Of a stretch of DNA of 31,617 bases, positions 15,589-22,354 are shown piece after piece. Location of the stretch: NCBI GenBank assembly GCA_014239035.1, contig JAAZZY010000002.1:9292-40908 (forward strand). The letters run 5' to 3'. Source of the DNA: Chlamydiia bacterium (GTDB lineage: Bacteria; Chlamydiota; Chlamydiia; Chlamydiales; JAAZZY01). Numbering within the stretch: the stretch's first letter is position 1; every line of letters begins with the position of its first letter. The notes under the pieces are model-generated. The model saw nothing but the letters and a program-made list of their open reading frames with translations, searched no databases and was not told where the DNA came from. Position numbers and translations under genes: made by a program.

Positions 15589-16189
15589 GTCATTTCAACT
15601 CCCAAATTTACCCTACTCCTATGAAGCACTAGAGCCAGTAATTAGCCGTGAAATTATGGAGCTTCACCACAAGAAGCACCATCAAGGCTATGTCACCAAC
15701 CTCAACTCATCTCTAGAAGGCTACCAAAAACTTCAGGCAGAAAATAAGATAGATGGAATGATTGCTCTTCAAAAAGCAATTAATTTTAATGGGGGAGGAC
15801 ACTTCAACCACACTCTTTTTTGGGAAAATCTTGCACCCAAAGGAGAAGGGGGAGAGCCTCAAGGGCAGCTCTTAAAAAGCATTGAGCACTACTTTGGCTC
15901 TCTTGATAAAATGATAGAAGAAATGTCAGCAAAGACTGCTGCTGTGCAAGGTTCTGGCTGGGGATGGCTTGCCCTAGATCCTCAAAAAAAATGTTTAAGA
16001 GTTGCAACATGTCAAAATCAAGATCCTCTTTCTACTCAAGGACTTATTCCTCTTCTAGGAATCGATGTTTGGGAACATGCATATTATTTGCAGTATAAGA
16101 ATGTGCGCCCTGACTATGTCAAAGCTATTTGGCAGATTATCAACTGGAAAACTGTAAATGAAAGATTTGAAAAAGCACATTCAAAATAA
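15587..16189 (+). CDS. sodA: Superoxide dismutase, Mn/Fe family (Mn-like)
   Basis: The enzyme dismutes superoxide to oxygen and hydrogen peroxide in the cytosol. Metal ligands are all visible: His27 (MELHHKKHH), His75 (GGGHFNHTLFW), Asp160 and His164 (GIDVWEHAYYLQY). The second-sphere Gln comes from the C-terminal half (QNQD, Gln145) with Gly in GGGHFNH, which is the manganese-type arrangement; metal choice still needs assay. Length (200) is normal. AAGGA at 15575-15579, 7 bases before the ATG, is the likely ribosome site, and an unusual inverted repeat frames it. Chlamydia also has a sod gene next to accD-dut-ptsN. Confidence 0.96.
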   Translation: MSFQLPNLPYSYEALEPVISREIMELHHKKHHQGYVTNLNSSLEGYQKLQAENKIDGMIALQKAINFNGGGHFNHTLFWENLAPKGEGGEPQGQLLKSIEHYFGSLDKMIEEMSAKTAAVQGSGWGWLALDPQKKCLRVATCQNQDPLSTQGLIPLLGIDVWEHAYYLQYKNVRPDYVKAIWQIINWKTVNERFEKAHSK

Positions 16190-16236
16190 GATTTGAGTGA
16201 TGCTCAATTACTTGATTTATATGTCCTTATAAATTA

Positions 16237-16255
16237 AAATTGAGTCTTTCAATTT
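16237..16255 (+). terminator. Weak hairpin after sodA, possible terminator
   Basis: AAATTGA and TCAATTT form a perfect 7 bp stem with a 5-base loop (GTCTT), and a run of six T follows a few bases later. The stem has a single G-C pair, so termination would be weak. It lies between sodA and accD, where a transcript boundary would be reasonable. Confidence 0.3.
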
Positions 16256-16272
16256 AATAGATTTTTTGAGTT

Positions 16273-17214
16273 ATGAAGCTGTTTTCTAAAAGTAAGCCGA
16301 AAATAAAAGTTCAAGAAACTAAACGCGAAAGTTTTGATGGGTGGCTCAAGTGTACGCACTGTAAAGAGCTTGTTCACCTCAATGAGCTAGAGCAAAATAC
16401 CAATTGCTGTCCTAAATGCGATTATCACTATCGTATTTCTATTCATGAGCGTATTAAGCTACTGTCTGATGAAGGCTCTTTTAAAGAGATGTACGCCAAC
16501 ATCAAACCCCTAGACCCTCTCAACTTTAAAGATACTGAAACATATAAAGTTCGTATCGCTAAAGCTCAAAAAAAATCTTCTAGGAATGAAGGAGTATTAG
16601 TCGGAGTGGGGGCCATTGACGGACAACCTACAGCTTTTGGTATTTTAGATTTTGCCTTTATGGGCGGTTCTATGGGATCTGTTGTAGGAGAAAAACTTAC
16701 TTTAATTATTGAGCACGCTATTAATGAACATCTTCCACTCGTGATTGTATCAGCTTCAGGCGGAGCCAGAATGCAAGAATCGACCTTATCTTTAATGCAG
16801 ATGGCAAAAACTTCCGCTGCTTTAGCAAAGCTAGGTAGGTGCTCATTGCCCTACATCTCAATTCTGACTAATCCTACTGCTGGTGGAATCACAGCTTCTT
16901 TTGCCTCTCTTGGTGATGTGATCATTGCTGAGCCTAAAGCTTTAATTTGTTTTGCAGGTCCACGGGTTATTGAGCAAACTATTGGTGAGAAAATTCCACC
17001 AGAGGCTCAAAAATCAGAATTCTTACTAGAACATGGCATGTTAGACTGTGTAGTTAGAAGGAAAGATCTTAAAAATAAAATTAGCACTTTTATTCAATAT
17101 TTGATGCCTGAAAAACTTTTAAAAAAAAATCGAAAGCTCTCGCTCGAAAATCTTAAAGGGGCTAAGCTAGTTAGTCTAGAAAAAGAGATAAAAAAGAATA
17201 AAAAGACAACATAA
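16273..17214 (+). CDS. accD: Acetyl-CoA carboxylase carboxyltransferase subunit beta
   Basis: AccD pairs with AccA to move the carboxyl group from biotin to acetyl-CoA, forming malonyl-CoA for fatty acid synthesis. The N-terminal zinc ribbon has C27 and C30 (CTHC) and C46 and C49 (CPKC). The crotonase-fold carboxyltransferase domain follows with FMGGSMGSVVGEK, IVSASGGARMQE, and LTNPTAGGITASFASLGDV; these glycine-rich loops form the oxyanion holes and CoA site. Length (313) is typical; the C-terminus is Lys-rich. It starts an operon with dut and two ptsN genes: its TAA overlaps the dut ATG by one base (TAATG). Confidence 0.96.
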   Translation: MKLFSKSKPKIKVQETKRESFDGWLKCTHCKELVHLNELEQNTNCCPKCDYHYRISIHERIKLLSDEGSFKEMYANIKPLDPLNFKDTETYKVRIAKAQKKSSRNEGVLVGVGAIDGQPTAFGILDFAFMGGSMGSVVGEKLTLIIEHAINEHLPLVIVSASGGARMQESTLSLMQMAKTSAALAKLGRCSLPYISILTNPTAGGITASFASLGDVIIAEPKALICFAGPRVIEQTIGEKIPPEAQKSEFLLEHGMLDCVVRRKDLKNKISTFIQYLMPEKLLKKNRKLSLENLKGAKLVSLEKEIKKNKKTT

Positions 17215-17663
17215 TGCCGATTATCAATGTAAGGATAGAAACGCTTAGTGATGAGGTTCAAATGCCTCTTTACGCAACGGAAGGCTCCTCAGGAGCAGAC
17301 GTTAGAGCTCACCTGAGTGAGAATCTAGTTATAGCTCCAGGGAAATCTGTTTTAATACCCACAGGGTTGAAAATTGAAATACCTCATGGGTATGAAGTGC
17401 AGGTTCGCCCTAGAAGTGGCTTGGCTTTTAAGCATCAGATAACCGTATTAAACACTCCAGCAACTATTGATTCAGATTATAGAGGAGAACTTAAAGTTAT
17501 TCTTATTAATCATGGGCAAGAAGAGTTTGTTGTTGAACCACAAATGAGAATTGCACAAATTATCTTTGCTGAGGTTGCCCAAGCAAAATTTGAGCAAATT
17601 GAAAAGGTCGTAGTATCTACATCAAGAGGAGAAGGTGGTTTTGGGCACACAGGGAAATTTTAA
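17214..17663 (+). CDS. dut: Deoxyuridine 5'-triphosphate nucleotidohydrolase (dUTPase)
   Basis: Trimeric dUTPase hydrolyses dUTP to dUMP and pyrophosphate, keeping uracil out of DNA and supplying dTMP synthesis. All five motifs are visible: GSSGADVRA (1), PTGLKIEIP (2), RPRSGLAFK with LNTPATIDSDYRGE (3), MRIAQIIF (4) and the C-terminal SRGEGGFGHTG (5). Length (149) is typical. It shares one base with accD at its start, and its 3' end overlaps the proposed ptsN start by 29 bp. Confidence 0.97.
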   Translation: MPIINVRIETLSDEVQMPLYATEGSSGADVRAHLSENLVIAPGKSVLIPTGLKIEIPHGYEVQVRPRSGLAFKHQITVLNTPATIDSDYRGELKVILINHGQEEFVVEPQMRIAQIIFAEVAQAKFEQIEKVVVSTSRGEGGFGHTGKF

Positions 17664-18138
17664 ATCTAAGTCGCTTACAGATGTATCATCGTGTTTAAAC
17701 CCATCGACGATTCAATTTTTAGATGCGCAGAACAGAAATGAGGCCATAACAAAATTAACCAAGTGTTTAACTGCAAGCTATAACCTTCAAGAGTATCAAG
17801 AAGAATTTCTTCAAGCAGTATTGGAAAGAGAAAAAGTAGCGTCTACAGGAATTGGAGTTGGAGTTGCCCTGCCTCATGCTAAACTGCCAGAGTTTGATGA
17901 CTTCTTTATAGCTATAGGAATACTCAAAAAAGGCATAAACTGGAACTCCATGGACAATGTAGATGTGAAACTCATTTTCCTAATAGGGGGCCCAGATGAT
18001 AAACAGTGTGACTACCTTAACCTACTCTCTCAGCTTACGCTCGTTCTTCGAGATGAGGAAATTAGAAAAAAACTTCTCCACCTAACTCAACCGAAACAAA
18101 TAATTGAAATGTTCCAAACCGTAAAAGGTGAAGTCTAA
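17635..18138 (+). CDS. ptsN: PTS IIA-like nitrogen-regulatory protein PtsN (first copy)
   Basis: A 167-residue PTS EIIA(Ntr/Fru) domain. The phosphorylatable His is at 81 in GVGVALPHAK, and FLIGGPDD plus LNLLSQLTLVL are the usual following elements. Such proteins accept phosphate from HPr-like carriers and act as regulators rather than sugar transporters when no permease domain is attached, as here. The start is uncertain: no ATG is available, so I use the GTG at 17635; a TTG at 17641 has better spacing from AGGAG at 17627-17631. Either way the gene begins inside dut. It overlaps the next ptsN by one base (TAATG). The tandem pair is also found in Chlamydia (from memory CT_290/CT_291). Confidence 0.9.
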   Translation: MVLGTQGNFKSKSLTDVSSCLNPSTIQFLDAQNRNEAITKLTKCLTASYNLQEYQEEFLQAVLEREKVASTGIGVGVALPHAKLPEFDDFFIAIGILKKGINWNSMDNVDVKLIFLIGGPDDKQCDYLNLLSQLTLVLRDEEIRKKLLHLTQPKQIIEMFQTVKGEV

Positions 18139-18827
18139 TGGACCTTACAGTTGCTGATGTATCAAAATTTTTGCAAGTTTCAGAAGAAGCAATCCGTAAC
18201 TTGACCAAAGAAGGGAAAATCCCTGCTTATCAACTCAATAATGATTATCGTTTTAACCGCGAAGAAATAGAAGAGTGGATGCTTCGTTTTGTTCACCAAG
18301 AAGACCTGAAAATCAACCCTAAAGAACACCCAGTGGGGGGGCTTCAGCAGTTTAACCTGTATAGAGCCATTCACAAAGGACTGGTATTAAATGATGTTGT
18401 GGGCGGGTCTAAAGAAGAAGTTATCCAAAATTGTATGGAAATTATTTCCAAACAGCTGGATGTAGACGCTGAGGTTTTAACTAACCTATTACTTGATCGT
18501 GAAAAGCTTATGTCTACAGCCCTCAACAGAGGTGTCGCCGTGCCTCACACCAGAGATTTTTTACTTTCTCGTGCCTATGATGTTGTGGCGATTGTATATC
18601 TTAAAAAACCCATCGAGTATGGAGCTTTAGATGGAAAGAAAGTGCATACGCTCTTTTTTCTATTTGCATGCCAAGATAAAAGGCATCTAAATCTACTTGC
18701 TAAAGTTGCATTTTTCTGTCACCAGGCGGAAAACCTTGAGATCTTAAAAAATCAGCCAAACAAAAAAGAACTACTGCGTGTTGTTCGCAGCTGGGAGTCT
18801 AGTGTAAATCAGCTACAGCCTGCTTAA
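18138..18827 (+). CDS. ptsN: PtsN-like protein with N-terminal helix-turn-helix domain (second copy)
   Basis: The 229-residue product joins an excisionase/MerR-like DNA-binding domain (residues about 1-52: LTVADVSKFLQVSEEAIRNL, then GKIPAYQLNNDYRFNREEIEEW) to a PTS EIIA domain (about 75-225). The phosphorylatable His is at 137 in GVAVPHTRD. The architecture suggests a regulator whose DNA binding responds to its phosphorylation state or to the neighbouring PtsN; target genes are unknown. It starts one base within the first ptsN and its last 4 bases overlap the convergent clpC. Domain identification is secure; the transcription-factor role is inference. Confidence 0.9.
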   Translation: MDLTVADVSKFLQVSEEAIRNLTKEGKIPAYQLNNDYRFNREEIEEWMLRFVHQEDLKINPKEHPVGGLQQFNLYRAIHKGLVLNDVVGGSKEEVIQNCMEIISKQLDVDAEVLTNLLLDREKLMSTALNRGVAVPHTRDFLLSRAYDVVAIVYLKKPIEYGALDGKKVHTLFFLFACQDKRHLNLLAKVAFFCHQAENLEILKNQPNKKELLRVVRSWESSVNQLQPA

Positions 18828-21388
18828 GATTTCTCTTCTTCGTCTCCAGCAAGAGCTTTGTCTTTATTTTCATTCAGGTCTTCAGTTTTCTCTTCGATCA
18901 TTGTTTCTGTAAACTCTAGCGCTTTGTCACCTTTCTTGATGTCAAATCCACGTTTGTTTGCTTTAATAGAAGGAGTTTTAAGAAGCTTTTCAGCAAGTAC
19001 ATCTTCAATATGCTCTTCGATGGTTCTTCGTACTGGTCGAGCTCCCATTTCAGGCTGGAATCCTTTGTTGACTAAGAAGTCAATAGCAGCACTGTCTAAG
19101 TTGAGTTCGATCTTTTTGTCTACTAAGCGTTTTTTTAGTTTTTTCAGTTCGAGCTGAACAACGTGTTTTAAAGCGTCTTTAGAAAGAGGTCTAAAGGTTA
19201 CCAGCCCATCAATACGATTGATGAATTCAGGTTTGAAGTGTTTTTTTACAGCTTCTTCAATTTTAGAAGTAATCGTCTCAAAGTTAGGTAGCCCTTCAGA
19301 GGCTCCAAAACCCACTTCATGAGTTTTCTTAATAAGATCAGCCCCTAAGTTAGAAGTCATGATGATAATAGTATTTCTGAAATCAATTTTTCTTCCAAAG
19401 GAGTCGGTTAAGCGCCCTTCTTCTAAGATCTGAAGAAGTAGATTCATTACATCTGGGTGTGCTTTTTCCACTTCATCAAAGAGAACTACACTGTAGGGTC
19501 TTTGGCGCACTCGCTCTGTAAGCTGTCCACCTTCTTCATGTCCTACATATCCTGGAGGCGATCCTGTCATACGACTAATCGCAAATTTTTCCATATATTC
19601 AGACATATCTACTTGAATCAAAGACTCCTCACCACCAAACATGTGAATAGCTAGTTGTCTAGCAAGAAGCGTTTTACCCACACCGGTTGGCCCTAAAAAT
19701 AAGAAGGCTCCAATTGGGCGATTAGGATCTTTAATGTCAGCGCGGCTTCTGCGAATAGATCGGCAAACAGTTTTAATAGCGTCAGGCTGCCCAATAATAT
19801 TGTCTGATAGAATTTCTTCCATCTTTAAGACTTTAGAGGTTTCACCTTCAGTTAAACGGTTGAGAGGAACGCCTGTAAGCTTGGAAACAATGGATGCAAC
19901 TTCTTCTTCATCGACGATAACTTGGTGTTCTTCTTTGTTCACCTCCCATTCAGAACGGATCTTTTGAAGTTGCTCTCTTAAGTTTTTCTCAGAGTCTCTA
20001 AGTTTTGCAGCTTTTTCGTATTCTTGATGGTTTATCGCATCTTCTTTAGCCAAACGTGTCTCTTCGATAGTTCCTTCAAGTTTTGTAATGTCATCGGGCT
20101 GATTCATCATTGAGATGCGCATTTTAGCGCCAGCTTCATCGATTAAATCAATTGCCTTGTCTGGTAAAAATCTTCCGTGAATGTATCGATCTGATAAATT
20201 CGCTGCTGCGATGATCGCCTGGTCAGTATAGATACATTTGTGGTGTTCCTGGTATTTAATTTTTAGACCAGTGAGGATTTCTTCTGTTTCAGTGATATTT
20301 GGGGGAGCTACATGGATTTTCTGGAAACGGCGTTCGAGAGCGGCATCTTTTTCAATGTGCTTTCGATACTCATCGATAGTCGTTGCTCCAATACATTGGA
20401 TTTCTCCGCGAGAGAGGGCCGGTTTCAAAATATTTGATGCATCAATGGCTCCTTCTGCAGCTCCTGCTCCAACGATTGTGTGAAGCTCATCAATGAAGAG
20501 TAAAATGTTCCCATTTTTCTTCACTTCGTCCATTACAGCTTTAATTCGTTCTTCAAATTGACCACGGTACTTAGTTCCGGCAATCATTAATGTTAAATCA
20601 AGGGAAATCAATCTCTTTTTACGTAAGTTGTCTGGTACATCGCCTTTAACAATAGCCTGAGCTAAACCTTCTACAATAGCTGTTTTTCCGACACCTGCTT
20701 CTCCTACGAGAACCGGGTTGTTTTTACGCCTGCGGCATAAAATCAAAATAAGTCGCTCCACTTCTTCTTTACGGCCAATAACGGGATCCATAGAACCACT
20801 GCGGCAGATCTCGGTTAAATCATGACCATAAGCTTTTAGGGCAGGGGTCTTGTCAGTGCTGGCAGCATTTTTAGATTCATAACCTTTAGACTGTTGATTC
20901 ATATTAGGTTGATTTGTTGAGGTTGATCCAATAGGAGGTAGTTGTAGATTGAAACTCTCAAGTTCCTTTAAGACTTCTTTTCTGATCTCTTTTAAATTTA
21001 CATTTAAATTTTCTAAAACTTGTGCTGCTACTCCATCTGTTTGTTTGAGTAGCCCAAGCAAGAGGTGTTCAGTGCCTACATAATTGTGGTTGAGATTAGC
21101 TGCTTCTTCGTTTGCTGCTTCAAATACTCTCTTAACCTTTCCTGTAAGAGCTGGGTCACCATAAACTTGAATTTCGGGTCCATATCCGACAAGTCGCTCA
21201 ATCTCAGCACGCACGGTTTCAAAATCGATATTTAGATTCCTAAGGACATTAACTGCAATACCTTGACCTAACTTTAAAAGCCCAAGTAGCACGTGCTCAG
21301 TGCCTAAATAATTGTGGTTGAGGCGTTGGGCTTCTTTTTTAGCAAGTTTGATTACTTGTTTTGCTCTGTTTGTGAACTTGTCAAACAT
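18824..21388 (-). CDS. clpC: ATP-dependent Clp protease ATP-binding subunit ClpC
   Basis: ClpC is the hexameric AAA+ unfoldase that feeds proteins into ClpP. In order: two Clp_N repeats (about 1-145, each with a LNHNYLGTEHVLLGLL-type motif), AAA1 with Walker A GEAGVGKTA (229-237) and Walker B LLFIDELH (296-303), the UVR-type middle segment that defines ClpC (about 447-478, EYEKAAKLRD), AAA2 with Walker A GPTGVGKT (566-573), and the C-terminal D2-small domain. Residues 152-180 are a Ser/Asn/Gln-rich linker. Length (854) is typical for chlamydial ClpC, and the tail after about 810 is acidic. It is transcribed alone, with a candidate promoter at 21469-21497 and a leader of about 70 bases. No CIRCE element is seen. 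Confidence 0.97.
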   Translation of the reverse strand: MFDKFTNRAKQVIKLAKKEAQRLNHNYLGTEHVLLGLLKLGQGIAVNVLRNLNIDFETVRAEIERLVGYGPEIQVYGDPALTGKVKRVFEAANEEAANLNHNYVGTEHLLLGLLKQTDGVAAQVLENLNVNLKEIRKEVLKELESFNLQLPPIGSTSTNQPNMNQQSKGYESKNAASTDKTPALKAYGHDLTEICRSGSMDPVIGRKEEVERLILILCRRRKNNPVLVGEAGVGKTAIVEGLAQAIVKGDVPDNLRKKRLISLDLTLMIAGTKYRGQFEERIKAVMDEVKKNGNILLFIDELHTIVGAGAAEGAIDASNILKPALSRGEIQCIGATTIDEYRKHIEKDAALERRFQKIHVAPPNITETEEILTGLKIKYQEHHKCIYTDQAIIAAANLSDRYIHGRFLPDKAIDLIDEAGAKMRISMMNQPDDITKLEGTIEETRLAKEDAINHQEYEKAAKLRDSEKNLREQLQKIRSEWEVNKEEHQVIVDEEEVASIVSKLTGVPLNRLTEGETSKVLKMEEILSDNIIGQPDAIKTVCRSIRRSRADIKDPNRPIGAFLFLGPTGVGKTLLARQLAIHMFGGEESLIQVDMSEYMEKFAISRMTGSPPGYVGHEEGGQLTERVRQRPYSVVLFDEVEKAHPDVMNLLLQILEEGRLTDSFGRKIDFRNTIIIMTSNLGADLIKKTHEVGFGASEGLPNFETITSKIEEAVKKHFKPEFINRIDGLVTFRPLSKDALKHVVQLELKKLKKRLVDKKIELNLDSAAIDFLVNKGFQPEMGARPVRRTIEEHIEDVLAEKLLKTPSIKANKRGFDIKKGDKALEFTETMIEEKTEDLNENKDKALAGDEEEKS

Positions 21389-21434
21389 AACTGTCTCTCT
21401 ATTAAAAACTTATTAATGGTCACTTGTGCTTCTA

Positions 21435-21558
21435 ACTTCACCTTAGAAACTCGATGTATTTTTTGCAAATCTTAGAATGATTTTTTTTGGATATCAATAT
21501 ATCATTGTAAGATAAATTAAAATAATTTTCTATAGTTTCCTTAAGGAAAAGGTGAAGT
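21435..21558. repeat. Separated 10 bp inverted repeat in the clpC/lipoyl-transferase divergent region
   Basis: ACTTCACCTT (21435-21444) and AAGGTGAAGT (21549-21558) are perfect reverse complements 104 bases apart inside a 181 bp divergent region. The left copy lies in the clpC leader, the right copy just before the transferase gene. They could be matched operator half-sites; a 10 bp match by chance in so short a region is unlikely but not excluded. Confidence 0.35.
21469..21497 (-). promoter_or_regulatory. Candidate clpC promoter
   Basis: On the minus strand TTGATA (21497-21492) and TAAGAT (21474-21469) are 17 bases apart, matching the housekeeping consensus at 5 and 4 of 6 positions. The transcript would start about 21462 and carry a leader of about 74 bases to the clpC ATG. 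Confidence 0.45.
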
Positions 21559-21569
21559 AAAGCCCTCAA

Positions 21570-22277
21570 ATGGAAATCACTATTTTAGATACGGGCGTGC
21601 ACTCGGCAACTGAGAATATGGAAATAGATCAGAAACTTTTAGCTGAGCTCGATCCTGACCAACTCCCAATCTTGCATATCTATAAGTGGCAAGGGCCTTC
21701 TGCTACCTACGGACACTTTACAGATCCTTCGAAGCTGCTTAACATGCAAGAGGTTGAGGGGATAGATCTAGCAAAGCGAGTAACTGGAGGAGGGATGACA
21801 TTTCATTTCTGTGATTATGCGTTCTCTTTTTTAATGCCCAGAAATCACCCAAACTTTTCTCTAAATACCCTAGAAAACTATAGATTCATCAATCAATTTG
21901 TCTATTTAAGCGTCGCAAAGATCATAGAAGAGAAGGCAGAGTTAGGCTACCTTGAAAAAGATGAGGGCAGAGAAGAAAATGAGGCCCTTAATTTCTGCAT
22001 GGCTAAACCTTCTAAATATGATGTGCTCTATAAAGGGAAGAAAATTGGAGGGGCAGCGCAGCGTAAAACAGCTTTAGGCTATCTGCATCATGGAACGATT
22101 TCAATAGCTTTACCAGATCCAGAATACCTAAAGGCTATATTAAAGTCAGAAGACTCCTTTAGTGCGATCAATCAAAATACCTATTACTTGGTTTCAAATC
22201 ATTTTGAGCATGAAAAACTCACCTATTTTAGGGAGGAAATTCAAGAAAACCTAATTGCCTCCATCCTTGAGTATTAA
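21570..22277 (+). CDS. Lipoyl/octanoyl transferase or lipoate-protein ligase family protein
   Basis: A 235-residue member of the BPL/LplA/LipB fold, which attaches lipoate or octanoate to a Lys of H-protein or 2-oxoacid dehydrogenase E2. RVTGGGMTFH (70-79) is the acyl-adenylate/acyl-binding motif, and GKKIGGAAQRK carries the conserved Lys158. It lacks the C-terminal accessory domain of E. coli LplA. A Cys at 143 in FCMAKPSKYDV sits where LipM-type octanoyltransferases have their catalytic Cys, so transfer from octanoyl-ACP is possible; Chlamydia counterparts are annotated as LplA. It is located 5' of the glycine cleavage operon, whose H-protein is a natural substrate. The ATG at 21570 follows AAGGTGA at a somewhat long distance (about 14 bases). 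Confidence 0.85.
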   Translation: MEITILDTGVHSATENMEIDQKLLAELDPDQLPILHIYKWQGPSATYGHFTDPSKLLNMQEVEGIDLAKRVTGGGMTFHFCDYAFSFLMPRNHPNFSLNTLENYRFINQFVYLSVAKIIEEKAELGYLEKDEGREENEALNFCMAKPSKYDVLYKGKKIGGAAQRKTALGYLHHGTISIALPDPEYLKAILKSEDSFSAINQNTYYLVSNHFEHEKLTYFREEIQENLIASILEY

Positions 22278-22354
22278 AAGAATGAAAAAAACTGGATACT
22301 TTTTTTAATTATATGTTATTTTCCCCATTTTCAATTTAAAAAAAGAACTACAAA

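Noticed and set aside
18858..20483. Several plus-strand ORFs of 65-99 codons opposite clpC
   Set aside because: They are antisense to a strongly conserved AAA+ coding sequence, Ser/Phe-rich without domain features, and have no ribosome sites.
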